Origin: CAYJFX01 sp964370315
GTDB taxonomy: Bacteria; Spirochaetota; Spirochaetia; Treponematales; Treponemataceae
NCBI GenBank assembly: GCA_964370315.1
Contig: CAYJIS010000007.1
Span: 1 to 59,493, forward strand
Length of the DNA stretch: 59,493 bases
Direction: 5' to 3'
Below, piece by piece: positions 9,193-17,431 of the stretch. Both the position numbers and the translations under genes were made by a program. The stretch's first letter is position 1, and each line of letters begins with the position of its first letter. Under the pieces are notes generated by a model. That model was not told the origin of the DNA. It did not search any database and worked only from the letters and a program-made list of their open reading frames with translations.

Positions 9193-9744
9193 CTATCCTA
9201 AGAATACTTGTCCTTGGTCATCAATTGCCAAAATTGTCTTACATTCTGAACAACGGAATCGGCCAGCTCTTGTAGCTTTTAACTTCTTTGAACAAAGAGG
9301 ACAAGAGAATGTTTTAGGGAAAATGCCTACAACATCCACTGTTTCTTGTTGAAAGAATGCTATTGCAGCATCTGTTGATTCTTTTATATTGAAAAATTGT
9401 GAAAATCCAAGTAATTGAAAAACTTCGTAAACTTTTGACTGTATTTCTAATAATACAATATCGCCGCCTTTCGGTTTAACCATTTTTAAGAAAGCCGTAA
9501 AAGATCCTATACCCGTAGAAGAAACATAATTAAGAGTTGCACAGTTGAATATTAAATTTGTATAACCTGCGTCGACAACTTTTGCTACTCTTTTCTGAAA
9601 AAAACTGGAATTGTACGTATCAATATAGCCATTGAGGTATAAAATAATACATTTATCAACACCGGCAGCTTTTTCAAGAGAAATTTTTAAGCTGTCATCT
9701 TTTTCATCATCAAAACCGGGTACCAAATTATTGTTTAAAGCCAT
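9193..9744 (-). CDS. STAS-domain protein with C-terminal zinc ribbon
   Basis: Residues ~25-125 form a STAS domain of the anti-sigma-factor-antagonist kind (SpoIIAA/RsbV). The segment NYVSSTGIGSF contains the Ser-Ser-Thr-Gly signature where partner kinases phosphorylate. The last ~35 residues carry a CPLC...CSEC zinc ribbon, an unusual addition. The protein is cytoplasmic and is probably a phosphorylation-controlled binding partner in a regulatory switch. No anti-sigma kinase lies beside it. A PP2C-type phosphatase of the kind that acts on such proteins is encoded at 49786-51021, but a link is speculation. The gene has its own promoter, a GGAATGAAG ribosome site and its own terminator. Confidence 0.85.
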   Translation of the reverse strand: MALNNNLVPGFDDEKDDSLKISLEKAAGVDKCIILYLNGYIDTYNSSFFQKRVAKVVDAGYTNLIFNCATLNYVSSTGIGSFTAFLKMVKPKGGDIVLLEIQSKVYEVFQLLGFSQFFNIKESTDAAIAFFQQETVDVVGIFPKTFSCPLCSKKLKATRAGRFRCSECKTILAIDDQGQVFLG

Positions 9745-9787
9745 ATCTTCATTCCTTGATGTTTTTTGGATTAAAATCCTTCATTAT

Positions 9788-9817
9788 ATAATACACTATT
9801 ACCTGCATTTTTGTCAA
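9788..9817 (-). promoter_or_regulatory. Promoter of the STAS gene
   Basis: On the minus strand TTGACA (9812-9817) and TATTAT (9788-9793) are separated by 18 nt. The expected leader is about 37 nt and contains the ribosome binding site. Confidence 0.6.
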
Positions 9818-9851
9818 ACCCTTTTTTTAATAATTTCAACAATTATTAAAA

Positions 9852-10592
9852 TCATATCGCGGGGTCCCAACCACCATCCACACTCACTAGTGCTCCATTT
9901 ACCATAGGTTGTTCAAGCAATTTTATTGCTACATCTGCTATTTCTTCCACTTCTATCATTCGCCGTAATGGCATTTTATGTGATAAAAGATTTTCTTCAT
10001 TCTCACAAATATACTCTGTTTTTGTAAAGCCAGGAAAAACAGCATTGCATGTTATTCCATATTTAGCATATTCTACTGCTGTAGAGCGAACTAAAGAACT
10101 TACTGCAGTTTTTGCACATCCGTATGCAGCATTACTTGTAAAACCATTTATTCTTTCAGTCCGAGTTCCGCCAAGCAACAGAATCCTTCCCCATTTCTTT
10201 TCCATCATATGCGGCAGGGCTAAACTTAAAAGCATACCAGGTAAAACTAGGTTTAATGCCACCACTTCATGCCACAAATCCCCTGACATTTCATGAATTT
10301 TTTTTTGTAAAAACGGGCCAAAAGATATACAAAGTATATCGGCATGTTTTGCTTTTATATTTAGTTCAGTTTGTGAAAAACCTTCTAAAAAATCTGCATG
10401 TAAGTTTTGAATAAGTTTTTCAGTCGGTGTATTAGTGCGTAAAGTCTTAAGCAATTCTTCGAATTTTTCAGACTCTTTACCACCATGAACAGTGAGAGAA
10501 CATTTTTTCTTAGCCAAATGATGACATATAGCAGCACCAATGCCACCACTGCCACCAACAACTAAAGCTGTTTTTCCTAAAAAACTATGCAT
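9852..10592 (-). CDS. Short-chain dehydrogenase/reductase, FabG-like
   Basis: This is a Rossmann-fold NAD(P)-dependent oxidoreductase. The cofactor loop GGSGGIGAA lies at residues ~13-21. The catalytic Tyr/Lys pair is in YGCAKTA, and ITCNAVFPGF and the C-terminal VSVDGGW are typical of 3-oxoacyl-ACP reductases. A usual Asn-Asn-Ala-Gly segment is replaced by ISFGPF, so the substrate is uncertain. The ATG at 10592 is chosen because family homology starts there; a TTG 18 nt upstream gives an implausible extension. No ribosome binding site is seen, and a TATACT box ends 8 nt before the ATG. It stands alone upstream of the STAS gene. Confidence 0.85.
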   Translation of the reverse strand: MHSFLGKTALVVGGSGGIGAAICHHLAKKKCSLTVHGGKESEKFEELLKTLRTNTPTEKLIQNLHADFLEGFSQTELNIKAKHADILCISFGPFLQKKIHEMSGDLWHEVVALNLVLPGMLLSLALPHMMEKKWGRILLLGGTRTERINGFTSNAAYGCAKTAVSSLVRSTAVEYAKYGITCNAVFPGFTKTEYICENEENLLSHKMPLRRMIEVEEIADVAIKLLEQPMVNGALVSVDGGWDPAI

Positions 10593-10733
10593 ACTATAAC
10601 AGTATATCAAAATATTAAAAAATTCAAGTATATCTTATTTTTTTTATAACTTATCACTATTATATAGTTTTATGCTATATTTTTTTTTAGCATTGTTTTA
10701 TACTATAAAAAAATCTTTTCATGTAGGTATAAA

Positions 10734-11525
10734 ATGAAATTATCACAAGCAATTATTGTCCTTTGTAATCCAGATGAAAGCAGAAATGTTGGATCAGTTT
10801 GTAGAGCTATGCTTACAATGAATATTACAAAACTTCGTATTGTTGGCTCAAAAAAAAATTATAATGAAAATCATGTTAATACATTAGCTCTTCACGCAAA
10901 AGATATATGGCAGAACGCCTCATTTTATGACAGCTTAGAAGAAGCAACCCTAGATTGTGTTTTAATTGCGGGAACAACACGACGTCGAGGAAAAAAAAGA
11001 AAAAATATGTTGCTTTTACCTGAAGAGTTCACAGAAAAAGTATCGCAGATTCCAAATACTCGCGCAACTAATAAAAATCACTTTGCCATAGTTTTTGGTA
11101 ATGAGAGAACTGGCCTAACAGATGCAGAATTGGATATATGTACTATGGGAGTAATCATCCCGACTTCAAAGGAATTTGGGTCGTTAAACCTTTCGCACGC
11201 TGTCCAAATCATCACATACGAACTGTTTAAAGCCTCTACACAAAAGGGTGATCCAAAGAATGTAATATCCTCTGGATACACCCCTATCCCAATGAGTGCA
11301 ATGAACAAAACAGTACAAACCATACTAACAAGCTTGCAAAAAATAGGCTTTTTTAAAATTGCTGGCAAAAAAGATATGGATATTTTTTGGAAAAGCATTT
11401 TAACAAGAGCAATTCTTTCTCAAGGTGAAGCATTGTACATTGAAAAACTATTTTTAAAAATTGCAGGTTTAGCCTCAAGGGATAAAATTGACATCAGTGG
11501 CAAAAATAACCTCACTGGTACTTAA
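10734..11525 (+). CDS. SPOUT-family RNA 2'-O-methyltransferase, TrmJ-like
   Basis: The protein belongs to the TrmH/SpoU class, which methylates ribose 2'-OH in tRNA or rRNA using SAM in a trefoil knot. Motif 1 is NPDESRNVGSVCRAM, close to the N-terminus. Motif 2 is VFGNERTGLTDAEL, and motif 3 is IIPTSKEFGSLNLSHAVQI. Absence of an N-terminal substrate-binding domain and the C-terminal helical extension fit the TrmJ (tRNA Cm32/Um32) type better than RlmB. The final 51 bases overlap the end of the oppositely oriented sigma-54 activator gene, an unusually deep convergent overlap that leaves no space for a terminator. Confidence 0.88.
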   Translation: MKLSQAIIVLCNPDESRNVGSVCRAMLTMNITKLRIVGSKKNYNENHVNTLALHAKDIWQNASFYDSLEEATLDCVLIAGTTRRRGKKRKNMLLLPEEFTEKVSQIPNTRATNKNHFAIVFGNERTGLTDAELDICTMGVIIPTSKEFGSLNLSHAVQIITYELFKASTQKGDPKNVISSGYTPIPMSAMNKTVQTILTSLQKIGFFKIAGKKDMDIFWKSILTRAILSQGEALYIEKLFLKIAGLASRDKIDISGKNNLTGT

Positions 11526-12608
11526 ACAATGAGAACATTCAATGCATTGTTTTATTTCTCGAATGTTTCCAAGCCAATTGTGTTTTTCCAGTTTTGCAGT
11601 AGCATCGTAGCTAAAACGTTTTTCAATCCCAGTCTTTTCACATATTTGTTGCAAAAAGTGCTCAGCCAAAACTACAATGTCTTCTTTTCTTTCTCTCAAT
11701 GGAGGAATGCTGAGTTGCATAGAAGAAATTCTATAATATAAATCACTTCTAAAAAAATGATTCTTTTTTAAAGTATGTAATGGAGCATTTGTAGCGCTTA
11801 TTAATCTCACGTTTGTATAACTACTTTCAAGAGATCCCACTGCACGAAACCGTCCTGTTTCAAGGACTTGGAGTAGTTTTGCTTGGATATTACTTTTAAT
11901 ACATGCAATTTCATCCAAAAAAAGTGTTCCATTATTTGCTAAATCAAATAAACCTCTACGATTTACAGCACCAGTATAAGCGCCCGTTTTCGTGCCAAAG
12001 AGTTCACCTTCAATAAGTGTTTCTTGGATGGCAGCTATATTTTCCTCAACAAAGTTACTATTTTTTCTTAATGATAATTCATGAAGCAATCTTGCTACAT
12101 AACTTTTTCCAGTGCCAGTTTCACCTAAAATTAAAACTGGAAAATCACCTTGCGATAGCAACAACATTTTTTGTTTTAAAATGTGCATTTGCTCTGAAAT
12201 ACCTATAAAACTTTTTGGGAATTTTATCAATGGCGTGTTCTGTTTTCTTGTTTTTAGATACTGATCGCAAACGCAAATGTATTCATATAAATAATCAACA
12301 CTACACGGTAGTGTGATTATTTTTTCTACTTTGCCAGTAAGCAACGCACTTGCAACAGGAAAGCTAGGCTCAGATGCAAGGACAATAATGCGTACACTAA
12401 CACACGTTGCATAAATTTCATCAAAAAGTGAAACATTTCCTTTTTCAACTAATGAAAAATCAAACAACACAACAGTATCGCAACACTGCTCTTTTTCTAA
12501 ACAAGCAAAACAGGGTAACACTTGTTTCACTACGACATCTTTGCTATATAAGTTTTGACAAAAATTATACAGCGCACAGTCATTGCTGACTACTACTACT
12601 TTTAACAT
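11475..12608 (-). CDS. Sigma-54 activator with degenerate receiver and no DNA-binding domain
   Basis: The central AAA+ domain activates RNA polymerase with sigma-54. It has Walker A GETGTGKS (162-169), the sigma-54 contact loop GAYTGA (209-214, Tyr instead of the usual Phe), Walker B GTLFLDE (227-233) and the arginine-finger region FRSDLYYRIS. The N-terminal ~115 residues look like a receiver with Asp50 in the right place. However, the acidic pair is replaced (VSND) and the conserved Lys is missing (IITLPCS), so normal phosphorylation control is doubtful. The protein stops at residue 377 without the C-terminal Fis-type helix-turn-helix. It is the last gene after rsmE and the TagA-like gene, and has a strong GGGGAGGA site. 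Confidence 0.88.
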   Translation of the reverse strand: MLKVVVVSNDCALYNFCQNLYSKDVVVKQVLPCFACLEKEQCCDTVVLFDFSLVEKGNVSLFDEIYATCVSVRIIVLASEPSFPVASALLTGKVEKIITLPCSVDYLYEYICVCDQYLKTRKQNTPLIKFPKSFIGISEQMHILKQKMLLLSQGDFPVLILGETGTGKSYVARLLHELSLRKNSNFVEENIAAIQETLIEGELFGTKTGAYTGAVNRRGLFDLANNGTLFLDEIACIKSNIQAKLLQVLETGRFRAVGSLESSYTNVRLISATNAPLHTLKKNHFFRSDLYYRISSMQLSIPPLRERKEDIVVLAEHFLQQICEKTGIEKRFSYDATAKLEKHNWLGNIREIKQCIECSHCLSTSEVIFATDVNFIP

Positions 12609-12635
12609 AAATCCTCCCCGTAGGGAATAGCTATG

Positions 12636-13382
12636 TTAGCTTGTTTTATTAAATAGTTTATCCCCTACAAGTAATAGTATATACCATATAAACGGAAACA
12701 CAAGGAAAATTTTTAATGGGTTTCGTAGTATCTCGTACCATATTTCTCTTCCTGCTTCAAAAGCAGAAATACTTAGCCTTTTTTTTCTTTGAGAAAAAAT
12801 AGAAAAGGCTTCTTTATAGTAAACAAATATACTTGTTCCAAAACTATTTCGTCTTTCATATGGCCATTTAGCACCAGTACTTATTCCATCACCAATTAAA
12901 ACCATTGATGGGTTTGCTTTAAAAATTGCAGAAATAATATCTTTTTCATTTTTTTTGGAATAATACCCAGAGACTCGACCTACAATTTGTAATCCAGGAT
13001 ATGTTGAGCGAATATTTTTTTCTGACTCATTTAGGATTTCGGCTTGTCCCCCAAATAAATATAAAGAACGATAGCGATTTTCAAGCATTGTAAAAAACGA
13101 TACCAATGTTCTAAATGGATCATATCGTATCGGCATTGGTTTTCTTAAAAACCGAGCTCCATTTGCTATACTTTTTGAAACTGGTAGGACTAAAGATGCA
13201 TTTTCGATACAAAGCTTTAACTCGGTATCACCACGTGACCTTAAAACATCCCAAATGGTTAAAAAAACTATTTGCTTTGTTCCAGGTTGCTCCACAAGAT
13301 TGTAAACAACCTTTTCTAATTCTTCTGGCCTCACCACATCAATTGGCAGCCCAAGAAAATTTATCCGTTTAACTCCATCCAT
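12636..13382 (-). CDS. WecG/TagA/CpsF-family protein lacking catalytic signatures
   Basis: The overall fold of the TagA glycosyltransferase family can be followed: INFLGLPIDVVRPEE at the N-terminus, LYLFGGQAEILNESEKNI and YPGLQIVG in the middle, and LEWLYR-like REIWYEILRNP near the end. The residues that do the chemistry are missing. The usual PDG(I/V)G segment, with the catalytic Asp, reads LPVSKS (67-71), and the G-x-P-x-Q-E segment reads GDGISTGAKW (164-173). The family's Thr-Pro-Asn-Ala motif is LTIWDV. A hydrophobic C-terminal segment (IFLVFPFIWYILLLV) suggests membrane contact. The start overlaps the end of rsmE by 22 nt. It is either a non-catalytic relative or an enzyme with a changed mechanism. 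Confidence 0.78.
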   Translation of the reverse strand: MDGVKRINFLGLPIDVVRPEELEKVVYNLVEQPGTKQIVFLTIWDVLRSRGDTELKLCIENASLVLPVSKSIANGARFLRKPMPIRYDPFRTLVSFFTMLENRYRSLYLFGGQAEILNESEKNIRSTYPGLQIVGRVSGYYSKKNEKDIISAIFKANPSMVLIGDGISTGAKWPYERRNSFGTSIFVYYKEAFSIFSQRKKRLSISAFEAGREIWYEILRNPLKIFLVFPFIWYILLLVGDKLFNKTS

Positions 13383-14161
13383 TTTTTATACTCCGTTAAC
13401 GCAGTTTGTACCGCAGCAAAACCATACAAAGCCGCTGTTTCTGCTCTTAATATATTTGTATCTAAATGTATCGATTTAAAACCGCACTCATGTAATGAGT
13501 GTAATTCTTTGTCACTTATTCCACCTTCGCATCCCACTGCAAAAGCCACACATATAGGTTTTGTTAGGTCGCATTTCTTAAATAATGAAAATAGAGACTG
13601 CTCTTCTACATTTTTTTCGCACAAAACAATAGCCAAAGACTCTGCTTGTGTTCGTTTTTTTTCTTCTTTCCAAAACTCCAATGCATTTTCAAGTTTTGTA
13701 GGCTGCAAGACTTTTGTTTCAGTAGCAGAACCACTTTGCTGCTTTGCTTCACGCACTATACGATTCCATCTATCAAGTTTACGTGAATCTTCTTTTCCAC
13801 CAACTGTATAGTCTCCAACTATTGGAACAACAGATACCGCTCCACATTCTGTTGCTTGGCGAACAATTAAATCCATTTTTTGACCTTTAGGTAAAAACTG
13901 AAATAAATAAAAATTATTCTTTTCAATTTTATCATCATTAATTAATTGCTCAACGAGTTCAAGAAGCACTTCTGTTTTAGCCTTATCTTTATCCTTCTTT
14001 AAAACCACTTTCATTACACATAAGTCGCCGCTTGAAAGTCGCACAGTTAATTTATCACCATCTTTTAAACGGAGCACACTTTTTAAATAATGCTTTTCTT
14101 TTGTGCTCAAAGTGATACGCCCTTTTTTATCAGGCAAGCTTGAACTAATAAACTGTCGCAT
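13361..14161 (-). CDS. rsmE: 16S rRNA m3U1498 methyltransferase
   Basis: RsmE methylates N3 of U1498 in 16S rRNA with SAM as donor. An N-terminal PUA-like domain (RITLSTKEKHYLKSVLRLKDGD) is followed by a SPOUT domain. The knot motifs are QFLPKGQKMDLIVRQATECG, VAFAVGCEGGISDKE and LDTNILRAETAALYGFAAVQ, all typical. The length (266) is slightly above the usual ~245. The ATG has a GAAGGG site about 7 nt upstream, and TATAAT lies about 30 nt upstream in the gap after the protease gene. It is the first of three genes (rsmE, TagA-like, sigma-54 activator) read in the same direction. Confidence 0.95.
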   Translation of the reverse strand: MRQFISSSLPDKKGRITLSTKEKHYLKSVLRLKDGDKLTVRLSSGDLCVMKVVLKKDKDKAKTEVLLELVEQLINDDKIEKNNFYLFQFLPKGQKMDLIVRQATECGAVSVVPIVGDYTVGGKEDSRKLDRWNRIVREAKQQSGSATETKVLQPTKLENALEFWKEEKKRTQAESLAIVLCEKNVEEQSLFSLFKKCDLTKPICVAFAVGCEGGISDKELHSLHECGFKSIHLDTNILRAETAALYGFAAVQTALTEYKKWMELNG

Positions 14162-14201
14162 ATAAAGCCCTTCGGTTTAGTGTTATCTTACTATTATACT
14201 T

Positions 14202-15692
14202 TTACCCTTTATCTTGGGTTTCTTCATCTAAAGCAACATCAGCTTGAAGCTCGCTTAATGTTTTAGCGTCTCTCACTAATCTATTAAAATTCGGTTTTTG
14301 TATAATATCTATTGCTTCAAGCAACTGAACATCAAAATCTAAATCGTATAATTCATCTGGGTTTACTTCCATACGTATAAGTCTTCTCAATACTCGTTGT
14401 TCAAGGTTATATGAATTACCAAGTATGGTAGCATATTCGTTAATTTGCTGTTCGTTCATATTTGGTTTATTTCTAACATAATTTGATATTTCATCAGAGG
14501 TAAGAAGTTCCAGATACAAAGTTGCTTCCTCTTCAGTCAGCTCTGGAAATAATACCTCTAAATCTGGTGGAATACCAATTTTATCTATATTAGTATCACT
14601 TGGAGTATAGTATCTTGCCATGGTTATTTTTAAACCATCACTATTAGGAAGTGGGCGCACTTGTTGCACAGAACCCTTACCAAATGTTCTTTCTCCAACT
14701 AAATATGCAAGATGATAATCTTTTAAGGCACCAGCCAAAATCTCAGAGGCACTGGCAGATCCTTTATTGATTAATACAACTATTGGAAGCCCATCTTCTA
14801 CCGTTGTGTTTCTTTTTGAAGCCCTGTACATTGTGTTTTCAAACATTAGGCGGCTTTTAGTAGATACAATAACACCAGAATCTATAAACTTATCTGCAAC
14901 ATCAGACACACTATCAATTAGTCCCCCTGGGTTGTTTCTTAAGTCAATAATTAATGAGTCATAATTGTTTTCTTCAAAGCTATCTAGCGCTTCTTGTACT
15001 CTATCAGGAGTTTGTGGAGTAAATTGTATAATTCTTACATATCCTATATTGTTTCCATTATCATTAATCATTCCATATTTTACCGTTGGAACTTCTATAA
15101 GTGCTCTTTCAAGGCTAACCATAAACTCAGTTGTCCCACGTAAAAAAGTAACGTCAACTACACTTCCTATTTCTCCTCTAAGGATTGAGAGAACTTCATC
15201 CATCGTTATACCCTCTGTAGGAGTATCGCCAATTTGAACAATAAAATCACCAGTTTGAATACCGGCACGCCACCCTGGTGTCCCTTCTAAGGCAGAGACA
15301 ACTTCAACATATGCAGGTTTTTCTGCAGTTGACTCTGTTGGCTTTGTAATAGTTAAGCCAACACCCCCAAAGTTTCCATCAGTGGTATCCGTTAGCCCTC
15401 GGATTTCATCTACATCCATGTAAACAGTATAAGGGTCGCCTATAGCGTCTAGCATCCCTCTAAGGGCACCTTCGTATAATATTTGTGGATCTATTTCTTC
15501 TACATAATTATCAATGACAAAGTTGTATACTCCGTTCATCACTTCTAAGTATCTCTGTTGCTCTTGAGCTTTTTGATTTTCAGTTTTTGCACCTTGTGCA
15601 TGTGTTGATGGTATAGTTAATACTATAAACGCAAAAAATACACTTGCTAGAGTCCATACAAAGGGTCTCTTAATTATTTGATTTTTATTCAT
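14202..15692 (-). CDS. ctpA: C-terminal processing peptidase (S41), exported
   Basis: A signal peptide (residues 1-33, ending THAQG) sends this protease to the periplasm, where CTP-type enzymes trim the C-termini of secreted or envelope proteins. A PDZ domain covers about residues 105-190 (FGGVGLTI, GDFIVQIGDTP). The catalytic core has IDLRNNPGGL, the Ser in GSASASE (311-317) and the Lys in FGKGSVQ (Lys339). The C-terminal ~100 residues are a helical extension with no motif. The initiator is the only plausible ATG; it has no ribosome binding site, and a strong promoter predicts transcription starting at the ATG itself. Confidence 0.94.
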   Translation of the reverse strand: MNKNQIIKRPFVWTLASVFFAFIVLTIPSTHAQGAKTENQKAQEQQRYLEVMNGVYNFVIDNYVEEIDPQILYEGALRGMLDAIGDPYTVYMDVDEIRGLTDTTDGNFGGVGLTITKPTESTAEKPAYVEVVSALEGTPGWRAGIQTGDFIVQIGDTPTEGITMDEVLSILRGEIGSVVDVTFLRGTTEFMVSLERALIEVPTVKYGMINDNGNNIGYVRIIQFTPQTPDRVQEALDSFEENNYDSLIIDLRNNPGGLIDSVSDVADKFIDSGVIVSTKSRLMFENTMYRASKRNTTVEDGLPIVVLINKGSASASEILAGALKDYHLAYLVGERTFGKGSVQQVRPLPNSDGLKITMARYYTPSDTNIDKIGIPPDLEVLFPELTEEEATLYLELLTSDEISNYVRNKPNMNEQQINEYATILGNSYNLEQRVLRRLIRMEVNPDELYDLDFDVQLLEAIDIIQKPNFNRLVRDAKTLSELQADVALDEETQDKG

Positions 15693-15997
15693 ACTACTAT
15701 TGTACCCTACAGAAAAAATTTGTCAAGCCATGTAGTAGAGAGTTTATTACAATTAATATATGTCTTTATAAGGGCTAACCTTTTACATAAAAAGGAGAAC
15801 AAAAGCTACAATCACATAAAATTAATTTTTTATAGAAAAAATGTTATTTTTTTACTTTTTTGATATATAATTATATACAATAGAGCTACTACAACAGATA
15901 TATCCAATATTTTTTAAAAATGTGCCATTCGGCACATGACAGAATATATTTTTCATTGTATACTTTATATAAAAAAATTTGTGAGGAGTATAAAGCC
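15693..15997. other. Divergent intergenic region with leader hairpin
   Basis: This 305-base gap separates ctpA (minus) from the first repeat lipoprotein (plus). It holds the ctpA promoter, AT-rich stretches with possible -10 boxes for the lipoprotein gene around 15860-15885, a small perfect hairpin at 15920-15937 (ATGTGCC, loop ATTC, GGCACAT), and the lipoprotein ribosome site GAGGAG at 15983-15988. An in-frame ATG at 15920 is part of the hairpin and is not taken as the start. No further gene is visible. Confidence 0.6.
15699..15726 (-). promoter_or_regulatory. Promoter of ctpA, predicted leaderless
   Basis: On the minus strand consensus TTGACA (15721-15726) is followed after 16 nt by TACAAT (15699-15704). 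Only 6 nt separate the -10 box from the ATG, so the first transcribed base should be at or beside the start codon. Confidence 0.65.
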
Positions 15998-17431
15998 ATG
16001 AAAAAAATTACATTATGCCTTATAGTACTTATAGCAACTATACTACTGGGATGCGACCAATTATACGAAGTTGGAGTTTACTCAAGAGAAGCCCCACCGC
16101 CACCTGCAAATGACTTTGGCTTTGGTCCAGGAACAGATCCTTCAAAATGGGTCCAAATAAAATATGCAGATCTTATAAATATTAATGGAAAAAGTCAACT
16201 TGAACTTTATCAGGATTACATAAGTCTCGGTGACACAGCGCAGGCATTCATTGTTATCTCAAACCTTAGTACAGTATTGGACAACTGTCTAGAAATTAAT
16301 AGTTACCTTACTTATGATGAAACTATTAAAAAATTTAAACTAGCTGCCTTCCTAGATTATATTCGTACAATTGGTGATTTACAAAATGCAATTTCAAGAT
16401 ATAATCAAAACACTTCTGCTGGTGAATATCTATTAGAGGCGAATATTTTAGATGATGGAACATTTGTTATGAAGGAGCTACCGCCAGCCCCATTTATAAC
16501 TATTGAAAAAGCTTCATATATTAATCTTGATGGATCTCTCAACTCAGATAACTCTTCCCTACTAAAAATGGTTACAAGCCTACTTGGATACATAGCATAT
16601 GGATCTTATTCTAGTGTTACAAAAACCTATAACTTAGACACGCCAATAAAGATAAAAACTGATTTTTTTAATGGCCGACCGACTTCATACAATGAAAATC
16701 TTCTTATGGGTGAAAAAGTTATAAAAGCAAGTTTTTCAAATGGTCTTTTAACAATGACCGAGGTCAAGGAGGCTCCTACTACCAATGTTACACATGTTGA
16801 GTACATCGACCTTGATGGAGTTTATGGATCAAGAGTTTTTTCATCTCTTTCAAATAGCGATTATTTTACATATAAATACCACCTACAAGATGTGATATTT
16901 GAAATACTAGATGAGAATACGAGTATTAAAAATGTGAGCTCAAATGGATTTGTGTTACCAGATCCAATTGCTACTAGAAAGCGTAATATTGAAGGCAATG
17001 TAGCGTCATATAATAGGAACAGACAGGCAGGTGAAAAAACGATAGAGGTATCCCTTTCAGATAATGGCACTCTTACAATTATAGAAAATAAAGAAGTTGC
17101 TCAGGATATTGTAATTAAATCTGTGTCAATTACATACTTGGATGGGAAAACAAGCTTACAAAAATATAATGCACTTAGCTCTAGCGAAAAACAACCTTAC
17201 ATACTAGAAATGGGAAAATATGTTCAAGCTGTTATAGCAGAAGACTGTGCCCTATCTTTTTCATCATCATCATTTGTTACAACACCAAATATTAGCACAA
17301 CAGATCTCAAGGTAGAGGCTAATGCAGAAAGTTATAATGAAAACCTTAGACAGGGTAAGGCTCGAGTATCAACTTCTTTTAACAATAGTACTGGTGCGTT
17401 GACCATTAGAGAAGTAGAACTAGTAGAATAA
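15998..17431 (+). CDS. Exported lipoprotein with four ~100-residue repeats
   Basis: A lipoprotein signal peptide ends in ATILLGC (Cys19), so the mature protein should be lipid-anchored in the envelope. A short Pro-rich linker (REAPPPPAND) follows. The rest is four related units of about 100-110 residues. Each begins with a strand of the type Y-I-x-L-D-G (YADLININGK, YINLDGS, YIDLDGV, YLDGKTS). Each ends with YNxNxxxGExxI, then a G-x-L-T/F-x-x-x-E strand. No known family is recognised. The ATG at 15998 has GAGGAG 9 nt upstream and begins the signal peptide, which rules out the longer frame from 15920. The next gene downstream encodes a shorter lipoprotein built of the same repeat. Confidence 0.85.
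   Translation: MKKITLCLIVLIATILLGCDQLYEVGVYSREAPPPPANDFGFGPGTDPSKWVQIKYADLININGKSQLELYQDYISLGDTAQAFIVISNLSTVLDNCLEINSYLTYDETIKKFKLAAFLDYIRTIGDLQNAISRYNQNTSAGEYLLEANILDDGTFVMKELPPAPFITIEKASYINLDGSLNSDNSSLLKMVTSLLGYIAYGSYSSVTKTYNLDTPIKIKTDFFNGRPTSYNENLLMGEKVIKASFSNGLLTMTEVKEAPTTNVTHVEYIDLDGVYGSRVFSSLSNSDYFTYKYHLQDVIFEILDENTSIKNVSSNGFVLPDPIATRKRNIEGNVASYNRNRQAGEKTIEVSLSDNGTLTIIENKEVAQDIVIKSVSITYLDGKTSLQKYNALSSSEKQPYILEMGKYVQAVIAEDCALSFSSSSFVTTPNISTTDLKVEANAESYNENLRQGKARVSTSFNNSTGALTIREVELVE

Noticed and set aside
15920..15997. N-terminal extension of the first repeat lipoprotein from ATG 15920
   Set aside because: It would bury the signal peptide behind 26 residues, and its ATG lies in a hairpin; GAGGAG points to 15998.
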